The notes under the pieces were generated by a model. That model was given only the letters and a program-made list of their open reading frames with translations. It made no database searches and was not told the origin of the DNA. A stretch of DNA of 64,000 bases from the NCBI RefSeq assembly GCF_030463535.1, contig NC_132891.1, forward strand, positions 7,589,622 to 7,653,621. Direction: 5' to 3'. The DNA comes from Salminus brasiliensis. Lineage: Eukaryota; Chordata; Actinopteri; Characiformes; Bryconidae. The position numbers and the translations under genes are program-made. Positions 11,078 to 24,190 of the stretch are shown here, piece by piece; the stretch's first letter is position 1, and each line of letters opens with the position of its first letter.

Positions 11078-11461
11078 GGACAAAATAATTGGGACACCTG
11101 CTCATTTGTTTCTTTCGAAATTTTTCAAATTCTTTTGTTGGAGTAACTGTCTCTACTTTCAAGTGCTTTCTACTAGCTTTTGAAGCACTGCTGTGTCCCA
11201 ACCCTTCCAAAAAGTATTGGATGGAGCACCAACATCATTCCAGAGAACACAGTTCCACTGCACCACAGCTCAATCCTGGGGGGTTTATACCCCTCTAGCT
11301 CAGGCCTGGGATTAGGCATGGTGCCGGCTATTGGCAATACTTCTCTACAGGGACAAGACATGCTGTATGTGTGCATTTGCACATCTGTGTCAGCAATGGC
11401 TGCAACTTAAAGTGGCAGACTGTATTCATGAGAAGGGGTGTTCACAAACATTTGGACTTTT
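11078..11461 (+). mobile_element. Tc1-ended MITE, copy A
   Basis: Left end aattgggacacctgctcatt, right end ggggtgttcacaaacatttg; these are imperfect inverted repeats. Internal landmarks are ttgttggagtaactgtctct, ccactgcaccacagctcaat and ggtttatacccctctagctc. It is shared with the copies at 7.8-8.25, 19.5-19.7 and 30.5-31.0 kb. I recall this family from characiform and gymnotiform fish; that is memory, not a search. Confidence 0.75.
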
Positions 11462-13882
11462 TTTTTTTAATTTAACCAATTGACAAGAGCTCTATTATAA
11501 CTATAACATCTGCCTCTTTGCCGACATCCACCTTGAATGAAGCCTTGAAGTGAAGCAGATTTAATGATTTAGCCTTTTACAGTAATTGCATTACTTTAGA
11601 CAAATCAGACGGATGTCTAATGCCATTAAAAGGCCTTTATATCCTACAACAGTATGACCCTGAAAGTGTTGGTTGCTCACTGAAACAGTGCACACATTGT
11701 TAAGTACTTCTTCCAAGTAGCTTCTTGCCTGCAGAAAACCGCCATTGCTCGGTCAGTGTTTGCTCATTTGTCCGTACAAGACAAAATAGCTATTATGCTT
11801 CAAGGACTGGCTATATTTAGCTTATATTCGCTGCTAACATACTGTAACCATTGCAGGCCAACGGAGGGGCACTGCACAAGGCAGGGAGGGAGAGAGGATG
11901 GGAAAATATTCTGTTTCAGCTACACAAACAATCTGTTCTCAGAGAGCTAGATCTGCCTCGGCTCTCCCGGGCTCCTCTACACAACAGCAACAACAAGCCT
12001 GTTCAACTGGCAGCCTAAACAGTAAGCACTGCTCTACCAAATTTTAGGCAAGTCTTTTGGGGTGCTTGGAAGACACAGTTTTGTCTTTTCTGCCATTAAC
12101 CTTTGGTGCACAGTTAGTTTAAGGGTATTTTAGGATCATTAATTTAATGTACAGCAGACATTGAACTGAATATATCCCAGCAAAAGCACATAACACACAT
12201 TACCTTAAATTACACCTTACACAGATTGCTATGGTTCTTCAAGGTTGGGTTTCCTGCCAACCTTCCCTATATTGAATCTTCTCAAACAAATAAAACTTCT
12301 CCCACCCGCCCTGGTGCCTCACCATGAAGGTTTGCTGGGTTCTTCTCCTCCGTTGGTACACTCCCTCACAGCATCCCTTCTGTGTTGTCTTGAGTGACCT
12401 CCTGGTGTAGAGTCTTGCTCTAGACTGTCTTTTCCCACATGGGGAATCTGAGAGAAGTTGCTGCCTGCCCCCTTGTCCTTATGCTCTGCTTGGCCGCTTA
12501 GGTAGCCACCCGACGGCTGCGGAACCCGTCCAAATCTTTACATAGACGCTGCCTCAAGTCAGGCAACATGCTCCCGCTCATCCCGATTACAGGAGATTTG
12601 GGGATTAGACAGCAGAAAGAGCAACAGGCTTCCTCTCTGCAGATAGTGAGAGCTGGAGGGCCCCTCTCTTGTGTTTTTGACATCATGTCGTCTGGTCTCT
12701 GGTCTTCTTATTTCCTCTATCTTTACTATTTTCACTTCGTCTTTCCCGCCTCCTTTTGTTTTCCAGAGTACTGCGAATAATGCTAAAAGTTGACCCCTAT
12801 GACTTGGACACACATGGTAATTGAATCTGCCTTAGAGAGGCTAGTGCACCCCCAACCTATCCCCGGTGGGCCAAGAGAAAAAACAGCAAGGTTTCTGTGA
12901 AAATTCCTGTTAACATGACTCAAACAAACTGCTGCTACACTCATAGCACAATTTGACTTATGAACATATACTTACTGGATGCTATTTATACAGTTATAAA
13001 CCAGTTACAATAATAAACTAAAAAAAGAAAGGCAGTATGTGAGGAAGGAAAATGCATTAGTCAGTCAAATGGTACTGATCACACTGCCCCCTGCTGCTTT
13101 TACACTGACATAGTGCTACACATGGCCCTGTGCCTGTTTAAGTTTTGGCCTGAGTGCAAGGCACCCTCAACTTACCGGCCTGCAAATAGCTGAGTAACAG
13201 AATATGATGAGGCCTTATCCACTCAAATGTGGCTTAAGGTCATCAGTCAAGGCTCCACCCTCTGTGGCATGACACAGCCTCTTAGTCATTGGCACAAAGC
13301 TGGTCACCACCTGTTACCAAGGTAAACATGACTGTGACTAGTGTCACTCATATTACACTAGGATGTATGCCAAAAGCTCAGTATATCTGCACTGTAATGT
13401 CAAATAGTATATCTTAATTTACAACTATCACTGTGCTTAAATGCAATATTACCTTTAATGCATTTTTCTCTAGGCAGTACTTACCTTAGGGCACCTGCTA
13501 GGTTACTAAAGTGGCACCTTTAGTGACTTTTAGTCACCTTTCAGTGCAGTTTGTATCACAGCTGAGGCCAGTAGCTTTATAAAGCCCAGCATGGGTAGCA
13601 GTTGAATACCTGCATACATCATGACCACAGTAAATTGACCCAGTGGGTAAACTTGAGTCACGATAAATCTAACAGGCTTAGAAGTGTTCCTATGGTGATG
13701 ATAGCTGACCTCTAAATACTGCTTTTCTCCACTGGTACTGTAAGATTACAGTCTGAAAATGTTGGGTTATGTGCTGGGGGCGGGGGCCTGCTTAAAAGAT
13801 TTACAATGTGAAAAGCTTAATTTCTTTGGCTTTGCTTTAAATAAAAGAGCTTGATTGTTAACAATATGAATTCACAGTTTTA
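11462..13882. other. Intergenic, no gene recognised
   Basis: About 2.4 kb with only short ORFs. The overlapping ORFs at 12498-12813 lie in unusually GC-rich DNA but have no family resemblance. A ggattag word near 12603 could bind a K50 homeodomain protein, which is not evidence of function. Confidence 0.4.
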
Positions 13883-14110
13883 AGGTAAAGGTGCACATAT
13901 TTATCACTGTACAGCGAAATGTGTCCTCCGCATTTAACCCATCTGTGGTAGTGAACACACACACACGTGAACTAGGGGCAGTGAGTACACACACACCCAG
14001 AGCAGTGGGCAGCCAACTCTAGCGCCTGGGGAGCAGAGAGGGTAAAGGGCCTTGCTCAAGGGCCCAACAGCGGCAGCTTGCCAAGCCCGGGAATCGAACC
14101 CACATGGGAA
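13883..14110 (+). repeat. Teleost dispersed repeat, nearly complete
   Basis: Contains the ordered words catttaacccatctgtggta, gtgaactaggggcagtgagt, gagcagtgggcagccaactc, gcgcctggggagcagagagg, ccttgctcaagggcccaaca and gggaatcgaaccca. I recognise this as a high-copy fish repeat. The ending resembles a tRNA B-box region (ggaatcgaaccc), but no A box is placed to make a tRNA gene. Confidence 0.65.
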
Positions 14111-14129
14111 TCAGTCCCATATGTAATGG

Positions 14130-14428
14130 GACTGCAGAAACCACCTAATTACACTCCAGCAGCTCCTGGGCTCCACCTACAGTCGGGAAGTGTAATTTGC
14201 ACTTTGAGCCACCATTTAAAGGACATCCTGTACAGAGCATTTGTTGACAAGCTCCACATTGTCCCATGTTGTCCTGCCCGTTTCATTAAAGTTACATAGG
14301 GCATTAGAAGCATGCCGAGTAGCAATAATACACAGGCACTGTTCTCCCTATTACAGTCAGTGGAGCATCAACATAATCCTCCAGCTGCTATTTTAAAGTT
14401 AAAATGCCACGTAATGTTGCTTTAAAGC
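14130..14428 (+). mobile_element. TTAAAG-family MITE, right portion
   Basis: Ends acgtaatgttgctttaaa like the copies at 7254 and 58267. The interior words tgttctccctattacagtca and agtggagcatcaa recur near 58.2 kb. The left end is lost or displaced by the adjacent repeat. Confidence 0.55.
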
Positions 14429-14539
14429 TAAAAACATAAAAATAAAGACAATACAGCACGATTTTTATCTATGTGTAATTTTCAACTTCAAGAAACGTTT
14501 GCATGGCTGGGTGATTATCTTACTTAGGATTATAGCCAA

Positions 14540-14830
14540 TGGAAAATGAAGTTAATGTTCTTGTGTGGGGTACATAAACACACCTTTGTTTAGCTAGCTT
14601 GGCTGCTGATACACAAAATGTTAGACAGCTCAGTATAGCTGCTGTTGACTAACTGACACTGTGTTTGGACACGTAGCTGGCCAGCGACATTTCGATAAGT
14701 TGGCTTGCAGGCTAAACGCCACAGCACAGACTGTGGGTTAGCTAACTGAGGCTCAAATCACACATGTTTGGAGGATAAACCCTCATATCTGAGAGCACAA
14801 AGTCTAATCAATGGTCTTAGGAGGGGGTTT
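14540..14830 (-). repeat. Dispersed repeat, inverted relative to 23990-24190
   Basis: The stretch gaggctcaaatcacacatgt to cctcatatctgagag is the reverse complement, with changes, of 24050-24105. The two copies lie 9.4 kb apart in opposite orientation. Class unknown. Confidence 0.5.
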
Positions 14831-15406
14831 CTACTGTATTCATGTACATTCGGGTGTTGGGGGTTTAGGTTGTGGCGTATTTGCACTCATTTGCTAGCTA
14901 AGGGAAGTACAGCTTGATCAGTGGACAGTGTGATGGCACACAGTTGAGTTGATAGGAGGTGTGTGAGTGCCAAAAAGGGGCCATGCAAACCTAGGAGATG
15001 ATGAGTGGAGGGAGGTGAGCTGAGCTGGCCGGATGAGTGTGATCAGCAGGCCGGAAGAGAGAAAGAGGGGATTAGGGACACTCATACTGTTTTCTTCCTC
15101 TGTTGACCTGATGTAAAAGAGAAATGCAGCAGTCCAGAGTCTCAGGAAATGACCCAGAGAAAGAGGAAGCTTGGCTGACCTGGAGAGAGGAACTCTTGCA
15201 AAGTAAAGAGGCCCTGTCAAGGGTAGATACTGTATATATGCTTTAAAAAAAAAACAAAAGCTGAAAGTAGGAGGTAACAGGTCACAGCCTGTTGTTGGGA
15301 AATGTGAAACATTTATAGTCAGGAGCATTGCTAGGCCACTTTTAGGGAGGCTTTAGACAGTTTAAGGGGATCTCCTCCTGCTGCTCTAATGCAGCACTGC
15401 CTCAGC

Positions 15407-15459
<53 letters not shown>

Positions 15460-17850
15460 GGCCGGCAGTTGGCAGCTATTGAAGTTGTGACAGGATGTTG
15501 TTGGAATTGTGCTGGAATAACACATTTAAGACCTGCAACCTGTCTAAGACAGAAGAGAGAGTACTGCTTGACGTCATTACTGTTGGTTGATCTGTCTGTT
15601 GGAAGCAGTTGAAGAGCATTTAAATAATATAAAAGCAGATAGATCTACTGTGAACCAGCTTCACCAAAAAGAACCATAGATACAGGTATTTTGGGTCTGT
15701 TTTCTATTTATTCTGGGACGTATGCCCCCTTGAAAAGCATACCCCCCATTAATACATGTATATGTCTTTTCTATCTCATTCCTGAATCATCATCTGCAAA
15801 ATATTACAGCAACCTGACAATAAGATAATTCTCAAGATTCACCCTGAAGACTTTTGCAGTTTTTGTACCGCAGGGTGTTTTCATCATAAGTGTATAAGTC
15901 ACTGACTTCATTCCTATACCAATTTATTCTCCCTTTTGGTTACTGCCACATGGCAATGTTTGGTGGCATGCAAATAATTGACTTTGAGAGCTAGCCAGGC
16001 TAAAGTAATGTCCACACGATTAACTTCCCAAATAATAGCAGATCGATTTTTATTTAATTGTTTTTTTGCAAATTTTCTCAGATTAATACAAAAAGTCATT
16101 TACAATTTTAATGATATTGGCTGTGTTACTTTCTAGTAAAAAGTTTATTTACCATGTTTACCATGGTTGCCTCTTTCACAAACTAAAATAGTCTTATGTC
16201 ACAGATTGTGGAGCTTGGAGGCGAACAAATGCACATTATTTAACACAAAACCAAACAAAGCAAAACAGGATCAAAAGAAACCCAAGCTGGAAAAAAAAAC
16301 AAACACTGGGAAACTAACAAAAGGACCAAACAAGGACCACGGACATTAAGACCAGACAATAACACTGGAACAAAGGGACTACTTATACAAAGACCAACAA
16401 GCAACACCTGAGATTAACAAGAGGGTGGGGCTACAGAAGAAGGCACAGGTGGGAACACTAATGACAAGGTGGGACTAGGCTAGAGACAAGACACAGACAT
16501 ACACAGAGCCATGTGCTGATGTGCAGGGCAAAATGGTCACAGACCAGGAAGGGAAACAATGCAGATATTTTAATGCATTTTTTTGGTAAAAAAAAAAAAC
16601 CTTTTCAAACAACATTTGTTCAACAACATTCGCATAATAAAATATTTGCGACTATTACAACTAATTCTGCATTCACGTGCTAGTTGGAAAGTCCTATTTG
16701 GAATCAGAAGCATCTCATCATTAAGTGCTTTGTTGTCGGAGCGGCACAGTCGTGGAAAACTGCACTGGTAAATTAAAAGTACCCTCCAATACTGATTCTG
16801 ACTTCTCCCCCCCTCTCTGACTTGTAAAGGCTGAAGGTCACCTCAACTGAGGCTACCTTTCCCCTAAATATTACAACTTGAGAGGGTATTTATGCTCAAC
16901 TTCCAAGGTAGGTGGGACATATCGATGGGGAGCACAACTCAACAGAACACTCCCTCAGTTTGTAGAGTTAACCTACTTACTATGGGGAAAGCTGTAACGT
17001 TGCACTCACTCTGTCTCACATCACTCACTCGACTGAACTGTTCATGGCAGGAACTGGAACACGAGTTTAGCTTTCAGGCCTAGCAGGGGTGTGTAGGTTC
17101 CTTTACGAAGGGTCTGGATATCTGGATTTAGGGAAGCAGTATCAGTTGATCATCCCAGACATTTACAGTTTACTGTCATGTTACACCGGAGATAATAGTA
17201 AGTATTGTGCTCCATGCCAGTGTCACACATGTGCCACATGTGGTGTCAGAGACTGTATGACATTCTGCACTCTATAACAACGAAGAAATGTCTTATCAGC
17301 TGCTCTCTTTCCTGATCCCGCAGTGTTTTCAGTTGTTATGCTTGCAGGTGGACTCCGCCCCTGAAGTCTGCTTGCACTGCACAGTTTAATATTTGCCTTT
17401 TTTAAACACACCTCATTCCACATAAGAGGGACTCTTAGTGGATTGGTCTGAGACAGGGAATTGAATATGCTCTGAATAATGAGTGTATTTTTTACTTATT
17501 GTACCAGTAGGGGGCCTCTGCACACAGTTAGTTAAGCCCAGTTAAGGGTGACTGAACAGGAGTTCAGACACTGACACAATGTTAAAGGAATGCCATTACA
17601 TTATATAATGGCTTATGATAAACTACTACCAAACGAATCCTTTAAAACAAATGTGATAGAGTTGATATTTGTGTATTAGAGCTTTTGGTTATGAAGCTCT
17701 TATTTTCTGTAGTGTTTTACCTGTAGTTAAGCTCACAAACCTGGAATGGAAAAATGGAAAGAACTCAAGGGAATCATCAGCAATCCCTTAAGCCCTAAAG
17801 ACCTGTATCTTGGCTTAGAAAGCTGGTGTCAGCCATGCTACAATGCCCCT
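14831..17850. other. Intergenic, no gene recognised
   Basis: About 3 kb with a GA microsatellite (15411-15456) and otherwise unique-looking AT-rich DNA. The ORF at 14918-15328 on the minus strand has no recognisable domain and no exon signals I could defend. Confidence 0.4.
15411..15456. repeat. GA microsatellite
   Basis: About 23 uninterrupted GA dinucleotides. Confidence 0.95.
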
Positions 17851-17859
17851 GCAACAGAG

Positions 17860-17977
17860 AGTGTTGAAAGCCATGCTCAAGGACCCAACAGTGGCATCTT
17901 AACTAATCTGGGTATTGAACCCACAACCCTGTGATCAATAAACCAGCACCATACCCACTGAGCCACCACTGCCCCAA
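17860..17977 (+). repeat. Tail fragment of the 13.9-kb dispersed repeat
   Basis: Carries atgctcaaggacccaacagt, gggtattgaacccac and ccactgagccaccactgccc, the usual 3' part of the family seen at 13883-14110, without its 5' half. Confidence 0.6.
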
Positions 17978-19385
17978 CCTTTAGCTAACACCTTTACGTT
18001 TGATCTTCACTTGAACACTACTGAGAGATGGTGGAAGTAATCTCACCTACTGTTACAGCCAAGATCCACAGTATTGTTTTATTCATTACTAATTAATTAA
18101 CGTTTACATTCCGTTTACATTTGTATTAAATGTGGACGAGATCCGTCTCTGAGCATCTCTGGATGTGGTTTGAGTGATCTGATTGTAATCTGATCACAGT
18201 GTATCTCAGGGGTGAACGTTGAACGGTGAAATCTGAACGTTATTCGGTCACAGAAATTGCTGTTAATGGTCGGTGTAAACAGGCTCTTAATTTGGTTTGC
18301 TCTATTGTTTTACTGTCCGCAAGTGGAGAACATGCCAACATGGACAGAACAGGCCGTCGAGTGAGTTCAGTCCAAAATCAGACCTCAGTAAGCATAAAGA
18401 AGTCTGTAACGATCCGTAAAAGTCTTCATGGGACCTACAGGTAGCTCTTTCCACAGTTACTGTCAAAGTACAGCATCTACCATCTGCACACGGTAGTTTC
18501 TCTAATGGGAGGTGAACAAGGAGGAACCCCTTGCTGTGAGAATCCCCCCCATCAGAGCAACAGTTCCAGCTTGATATTTTATCATGTACCATTTTCATGC
18601 TTTTATTAACCACATTTTTAATGTCAGTACATCAGAAGTCCCATGGAAGTAAAAGGAAAACTCACTTTTTAGATGTATATTTTGATTAATTCCATTCTTC
18701 CAGACTTAAACATCTCAGGGGCCAAAAGAAATGCAACATTTCCCGACAATATGGACATAAATGCATTAAGAAAGAAGACTAAACGTTGATGGATCAGCCT
18801 CAGCCCTCCGCTCTCTGGCATGTGGTCAGACTGAGTGAGGGGTTGGACAAGAAAGGGCCGGTGAGCTCTAAGTTTAGACACGGTGCCAGTTCTAAACACA
18901 GCCGTGTGCTGGGCTATTATTAGACCATTGGCAGTGTTTCCATGAGCCGTCTTAACACCACGTCGCCGCCGCAGCTTGGAGGAGCTGGAGCTGATTATTT
19001 TCCTCCCCTTCTCGCAATCACGCTGCAGCTTGGTGTTCCTGAAAGCCCGCAAATGGTGCTTCATCTATGGAGAATGTGTCTGACGGGGGGGGGCATAAAA
19101 CAAACCCAAATTTGACCGTTCTTACTGTGGTTCTGGCAGCAGAGCGAGCGAGAGAGAGAGACTAGTCACAGTAACTTTTTTTTTTGGATTGGTGTTCTGT
19201 GTCTGGGCCAGACGAAGCAGGAGTGAGCAGCAGACTGTAGAATGTATATGTCTAACACAGGAAGGGGCCAATATACAGTGGAGGCCACCCACAAATGGAC
19301 TGTTTTTAGCAGTCACAGAGGCGCTCCTTTTAGGTCTGATAACCGATCTAAATGGGCCTAAATGGATACCGGAACACCAGGATCT
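17978..19385. other. Intergenic, no gene recognised
   Basis: Unique-looking. The short ORFs around 18226-19064 on both strands overlap each other and show no domain. A piece near 18130-18215 (gattgtaatctgatcac) resembles the edge of a DNA transposon. Confidence 0.4.
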
Positions 19386-19444
19386 GCACACACACACACA
19401 CACACATACTAAACACACACACTCACACACACACACACACACAT
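19386..19444. repeat. CA microsatellite, duplicated block
   Basis: Two CA runs each followed by atactaaacaca, so the simple repeat and its flank were duplicated together. Confidence 0.9.
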
Positions 19445-19485
19445 ACTAAACACATAATATTTCTTGTACTCAGATTCTATGCATA

Positions 19486-19735
19486 CACTTTATGGACTAA
19501 AGTATTGGGACACCTGCTCATTCTTTCATTGTTTCTTCTTTAATCAAGGGAATAAAAAGGTTTTTTGCTGCTCTTGTTGGAGTAACGGTAACTCCACCAG
19601 GAAGGCTTTCTTTTAGATTTTGGTGCATTGTTGTGAGGATTTGATTGCATTTAGCAGTAGCAGTAGCAGAGTCGGGCTGTTGGATTATTTTCCATTTTGG
19701 ATGACCTCCCCAACTCATCACAAAACTTTTAGATG
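19486..19735 (+). mobile_element. Tc1-ended MITE, copy B, right-truncated
   Basis: Begins acactttatggactaaagta, continues ttgggacacctgctcatt, ttgttggagtaacggtaact and ttttagattttggtgcattg, then stops being alignable to the other copies after the ctccccaactcatcac word. Confidence 0.7.
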
Positions 19736-22300
19736 AGTGGAGCTGAGAGGCTGTTGTAGCTAAAAGCTAGTGCACGTCTACGTCACCTGCAATCTTTTGT
19801 ACTACATTAGCCTTGTAGCTTCACTGCAAAACTGAAGAAGCTGGCAAAATGCGAATTTGCCTGAGATAACTCGTCCTATTGCTGTTTAGCCACTCTCAAA
19901 ATGCTTTCAATTTTTCAATGAATCAGACGTGCCAGGTGGCTGCACATAAATAAAAGATGCTACACCAGCACAGTTGCACACTTTTTTGTTGATTTGTTGT
20001 GGCACGGATTGTGTTCATGTAAAACGTTTTATTCATGACACGTTTTATTCGACACCTTGACTCAGATGACACTGACCACTGCACTGAAAAATAAGCCAGT
20101 GTTTTGAAGTTGCATGATTAGAATGTGTCGGGTGGTGGCGGCACACAAATCAAAGGTGCTCCATCTACATCATTCTTGCCACGGGAAGTGGGCTGCGGTA
20201 CAGTGTTTCATGCATGCAGTGTTTTGAATCAACGGTACAAAGTACAGGGAAATGTTATCACTATTAAAAATTAAAGGGGAAGTCCGCTGGGTGGGTTTGT
20301 ACTTGTAGTTCGATTCCCTTGGTTCTGGATCAAGCATGAATATGATACATTGTTGCATTTTACTTCTGGTTTGATTTGCGTTCATACTGACATGTTTGGA
20401 GCACAAAGGAAAAAGGTGGTGTATGATGCATGTATATGACAGAAGGCTTGCAAGTAGAGGTGGGTCTGTCTGCAGGTCATGTCTAACCTCTGGATCCTTA
20501 AACCTGTCTTATTAAATCACTTTGCCTTGATCTCAGTATTAAACCACAGATTTGATCATGTACACATGTTAATTTGTCCACAGAACGATTTTAATGTTGA
20601 AGCTGTAAAGTGTGGCGTTACTGTGGCTGCATGCCAACTTTCACCCATCTTTACTTTTAGGCAATTACACTAATGAACACAGTTCTAATGGTGACTAGTG
20701 TAGTAGTTTGGTAATGTGTGGTTTGGGGCACAGCCCCGCTGACCGAAAGCAACAAACAGAGGAAGGTGGCAGTTAAAGCACAGAAACGTGGGCAGGTCTG
20801 CACTAATGATGCAATGGTCAGAAATGGACGGCATTAGTAGAGCAAACAAGCAGGACTGATACTAGATGTTGCAGGCAGGAGTGACCCCCTCTGCACTCTT
20901 TGGTTCGATTAGACGCCTTTGGTTTGTATTCTGTTCGTACTTCAAACGGGCTGCACTAGACTTCGCCTAGAGACAGACCAGGACCCACCTGCTCAGGTGG
21001 CCTTGGCCTTGGAGTTGAAAAGGCAGCTTCCATGCTTACTCTAATGAATCACACTAACAGAGCAATCACACCAGGGTTCGTTTAATCGAGCCAGAGCTTT
21101 TAGGTATAAACACACCCTTAAATGTTGTCTGTAAGTCAGTGGTCGAGATGTAACTGAAGTCTTTTAGTCAGAGTGGTCTGTTATGAAATGGAGGATTGTA
21201 ATGGTGAATGGAACCAAGTGCAGTCATTTAGTAGCATGGTTACGTTTCTTGCGTGAGACCAGGTTAGAATTGATATAGTATTGCAAAACATAATATTGCG
21301 ATACTTTGATATATCGTATTTTTCTGAACCCCCTAATAGTTATTAAAGATCCATGCATTGAAAAGTATTTAATGCAGTCAAAACCGGCTCTTCTGTGGTG
21401 TTGCTCTGAAGAACCCTCTTTGACACCTCTGAGACACAAAGCCAACTGCTGTGTGTATCAAAGCAGACCCAGTGGACACAGTGAATAACCCTTGACAGTT
21501 TGCCTGTAAGCAGAGGGTGCCCTGTTCTCCAGCCCCAGTTGCCTTATTTGGGAGTATACACAAGCCATGTGCCACTGAATGGGGATAACAAGAGAGGAGC
21601 ATAGCAGAGCATGGCAGACGGGATAAGGAGAAGAAGGCAAGGAAAAAAAAAAGAAAGAAAGTTGCTCCCTGAATTTTGCAAAGTCTTGTGCAAGCGAGCC
21701 CTGAGGAACGAAAGATGGATGGGGGGAGAGAGGGAGGAGAAGCTTGTGAAGGGGTGGAAAACACACACAGCCAATGACTGGCCAGAGCAAGACAGCCTTC
21801 AGAGTTGTTAGATGGTCAGTCTTCACATTACGAGCAAGGTTCTAAAAAAGCCCAGGAACGTGCGTCAAAGAATGTGGAGGACACGTCACTTTGCCTCGGG
21901 ATAAGGAGATAAGAATCCACGAGGAATAAAGGATTACAAGAAGAAAGGATGAGTCAGTGAATTATGATGCTTCACGGAAAGTGGACAGCAGTTATTTGGG
22001 AAGGTGTTTTTAAATTTGTGATTTAAGTGACCTTACGGTAAGGAAGCAGCAGTGCTTTGGGACGAGGCCCTGACTGAAGTGTGCCGCACGTCTGACCACT
22101 TGGAAGAAGCATTAGGAAAGGAAAGCAGTGTGGGAAAAGCAAGCACGCGTCAGGCCAGACGAAAGCACCCTCCGCTCTTCCACAATCAATTATTTATGTG
22201 CAGGAGTGTTCTAGTGGGCCAGGCGAATAGGAGTTGGGCTGCGGCTCAAAGCTCGGCCACAGTGCGCCATAGGAAACAGAGGGATAACCGGGAGAGTAAG
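19736..22300. other. Intergenic or 5' flank of the plus-strand gene
   Basis: No exon recognised. A possible MITE lies at about 20885-21120 (right end tttaggtataaacacaccct). A purine-rich stretch is at 21609-21760. Just before the ATG at 22333, the interval 22050-22332 is GC-richer and could be a 5' untranslated exon. The ORF there (22052-22312) lacks an ATG. Confidence 0.4.
20885..21120. mobile_element. Possible MITE of the ttttcacact family
   Basis: The right end aggtataaacacaccct and the internal words ggttcgattagac and ggttcgtttaatcgagcc suggest a diverged relative of the elements at 2.58-2.85 and 31.93-32.45 kb. Weak, based on word resemblance only. Confidence 0.35.
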
Positions 22301-22332
22301 AGGGCAGATTGAGAAGAGCAGAGCGTTGCACG

Positions 22333-22428
22333 ATGACAGCTCTTCAGAAGAACCAAGGGCGCACTGACCAGATTCTGGGTGCTATGGCAGATATGCTGAG
22401 CTCACTGGCCATGCCTAATCAACAGTGG
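22333..22428 (+). CDS. Probable first coding exon of an unidentified gene
   Basis: ATG at 22333 starts 32 codons (MTALQKNQGRTDQILGAMAD, then MLSSLAMPNQQW) ending exactly at a strong donor (gtgagt) in phase 0. Upstream is a GC-richer, ATG-poor stretch that fits a leader. The peptide has amphipathic helix character and no family I recognise. It reads in frame into the exon at 26873. The 13-kb interval to ankrd33b is head-to-head. Confidence 0.5.
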
Positions 22429-23374
22429 GTGAGTGACTTTGTGTCTCAGCTTTTTCTATATTCATTTATTAATGTGGCTTTAGTTTGGAGTTCCACTTGT
22501 CCAGCATGTTTGTTTTAACTTCAGCAAACTTAAAACTAAAATTTCACAAGATGCTCAACAGAGTAGCTGGTGCCAGTCGCACAGTGATGGTACTAGTCAT
22601 GCCTTTGCTAATGCTCGAGATGACAATGCAATTAGGATAATCCCTTTCCAGTTATTGCAGTTATTTCATGATCATGATCTAATTCAGTTGAGACTACACT
22701 AACGTCTTCCTAAATATGGCTTTGGGGTAGGTTTGAATAAATTCTGTACACACAATAGCTTCTGTGTTTTAAGCCTTAGGCCAGCTCACTGATATCCTAG
22801 TGGACAAATCAGACACAATGAGACTGCTTCAGATCTGTCACCACAAATGTCTCATGACCCCTGATGAACAGATGAAGGATCGTACCTTTAAAATGCCAAT
22901 AGCCTACTTGGCCTGACCTCTCTGTTAACTCACATGTCAGTGGACTGGCCTGAGCCAAAGCTAGTGAGCTAACTGGACAGTTAGTGTTTACAAACACATT
23001 CCAGAGATGAGATGAGATGAGATTTCGTGCTTGTATGTGTATGTAGTTGTGTATGGAGGGGCTTGCGGAGATCAGGAGACAGGATTCTAAAACATGCACA
23101 AAAAAACCTGTGCAGCACATCCTGTGCAGCCGACCAGAGGATTGTCCATCAGAGGAATTATGAGTTGTATGAGTTGTTACTGGGCTCTATTCAGTTTCAA
23201 GTCAGTTTAGAATATTAATGTGTTTAAGATATTTTTTTTAAATAATGAATAATTCAATTATGTATTTTTTTACTTTACAATTTAATGTAATAATATATTC
23301 ATATAATAATACATATAATAATACATATTTAATACATGCATCATAGTTTGGGCGAATTTTCCACTTTCCTACTG

Positions 23375-23600
23375 TAGCTCCCCCTAGCACTAGCAATGCT
23401 CCCGACACTAGACGGGTAAGAACTTAACGCGTTTCTCCTCTGATACATGCAAAGCCAGCCAGCTGTTCAGCCGACACGCTCAGAGAAAAGCACTGGGTCC
23501 CCAGAACAACATCTATCCACTCGGAGAGAGCACAGACAGTTTGACCCTCTTAGACTCTGGCCGCTGATGGCAGAGTGACATGAGGTTTGGAGTTCATTGG
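23375..23600 (-). mobile_element. SINE body, 5'-truncated
   Basis: Read on the minus strand it contains ctggctttgcatgtatcaga, then gtctagtgtcgggagcattg, gctagtgctagggggagct and gtggaaaattcgccc, the same order as 25918-26216 and the 3' half of 32836-33195. The tRNA-like head is absent. Confidence 0.65.
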
Positions 23601-23782
23601 ACACATTGGACCACTGGGTCACTTGGATCCCTGTTAATTACATCATTAATTACATAATTTACAAAGTTAATTACATAATTCACAGTCTGTTTCGACAGGT
23701 TGAGTGTTAACAAATGACAGAATCAATGCAAATATGCATAATAAAATGTTTGGTACATGGAAGTGAAATATCGTGAACTAGG

Positions 23783-23900
23783 GCTGGCCGGTATCATGGT
23801 AATATTGTATACTGTGGTGTTTACATATAATGGCAGCATCTCCAATTGAGGATGATATTTCAGAATTATGATGTCTGATGTGTCAAATTTCTGTTCTTTT
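23783..23900 (+). mobile_element. Fragment of an ATATCG-rich DNA transposon
   Basis: Begins agggctggccggtatcatgg, resembling the end of a widespread vertebrate non-autonomous DNA element with internal atatcg words. Related fragments occur near 21290-21330, 26760-26820, 42320-42395 and 60450-60550. Confidence 0.45.
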
Positions 23901-23989
23901 TCAATCTAGTACACTGCCAAGATAGGGCATTTAAAAGAGCCACAGATTAATTCAAGCTGCGCTTAAGTTAAAGGGAAAGCAAGCAAACC

Positions 23990-24190
23990 TGGATGAACCA
24001 GTCTACTAAATGTGCCTGTTCGAAAACATAAACCATTAACTTGAGTTTGAGTTCTCAGATATGAGGCTTTATCCTCTAAATGTGTGGGATTTGAGCCTCA
24101 CTTATCTGGAACACGGTCTGTACTGTGGTGTTTAGCCTGTTAGCTAACAGATCTAAACCTAGCAAGCCGCCTAAGAGTCTAAACACTGTG
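23990..24190 (+). repeat. Dispersed repeat, inverted partner of 14540-14830
   Basis: gttctcagatatgaggcttt, atcctctaaatgtgtgggat and ttgagcctcac match the reverse complement of 14750-14810 with substitutions. Confidence 0.5.

Noticed and set aside
14090..14105. B-box-like ggaatcgaaccc suggesting a tRNA gene
   Set aside because: It belongs to a dispersed repeat, and no A box or acceptor stem pairs with it.
14918..15328. 136-residue minus-strand ORF
   Set aside because: It is hydrophobic and Phe/Ser-rich with no family motif; no splice sites fit.
18669..19064. 131-residue minus-strand ORF
   Set aside because: It has a plausible composition but no domain, and overlapping ORFs lie on the other strand; I could not find splice or promoter evidence.
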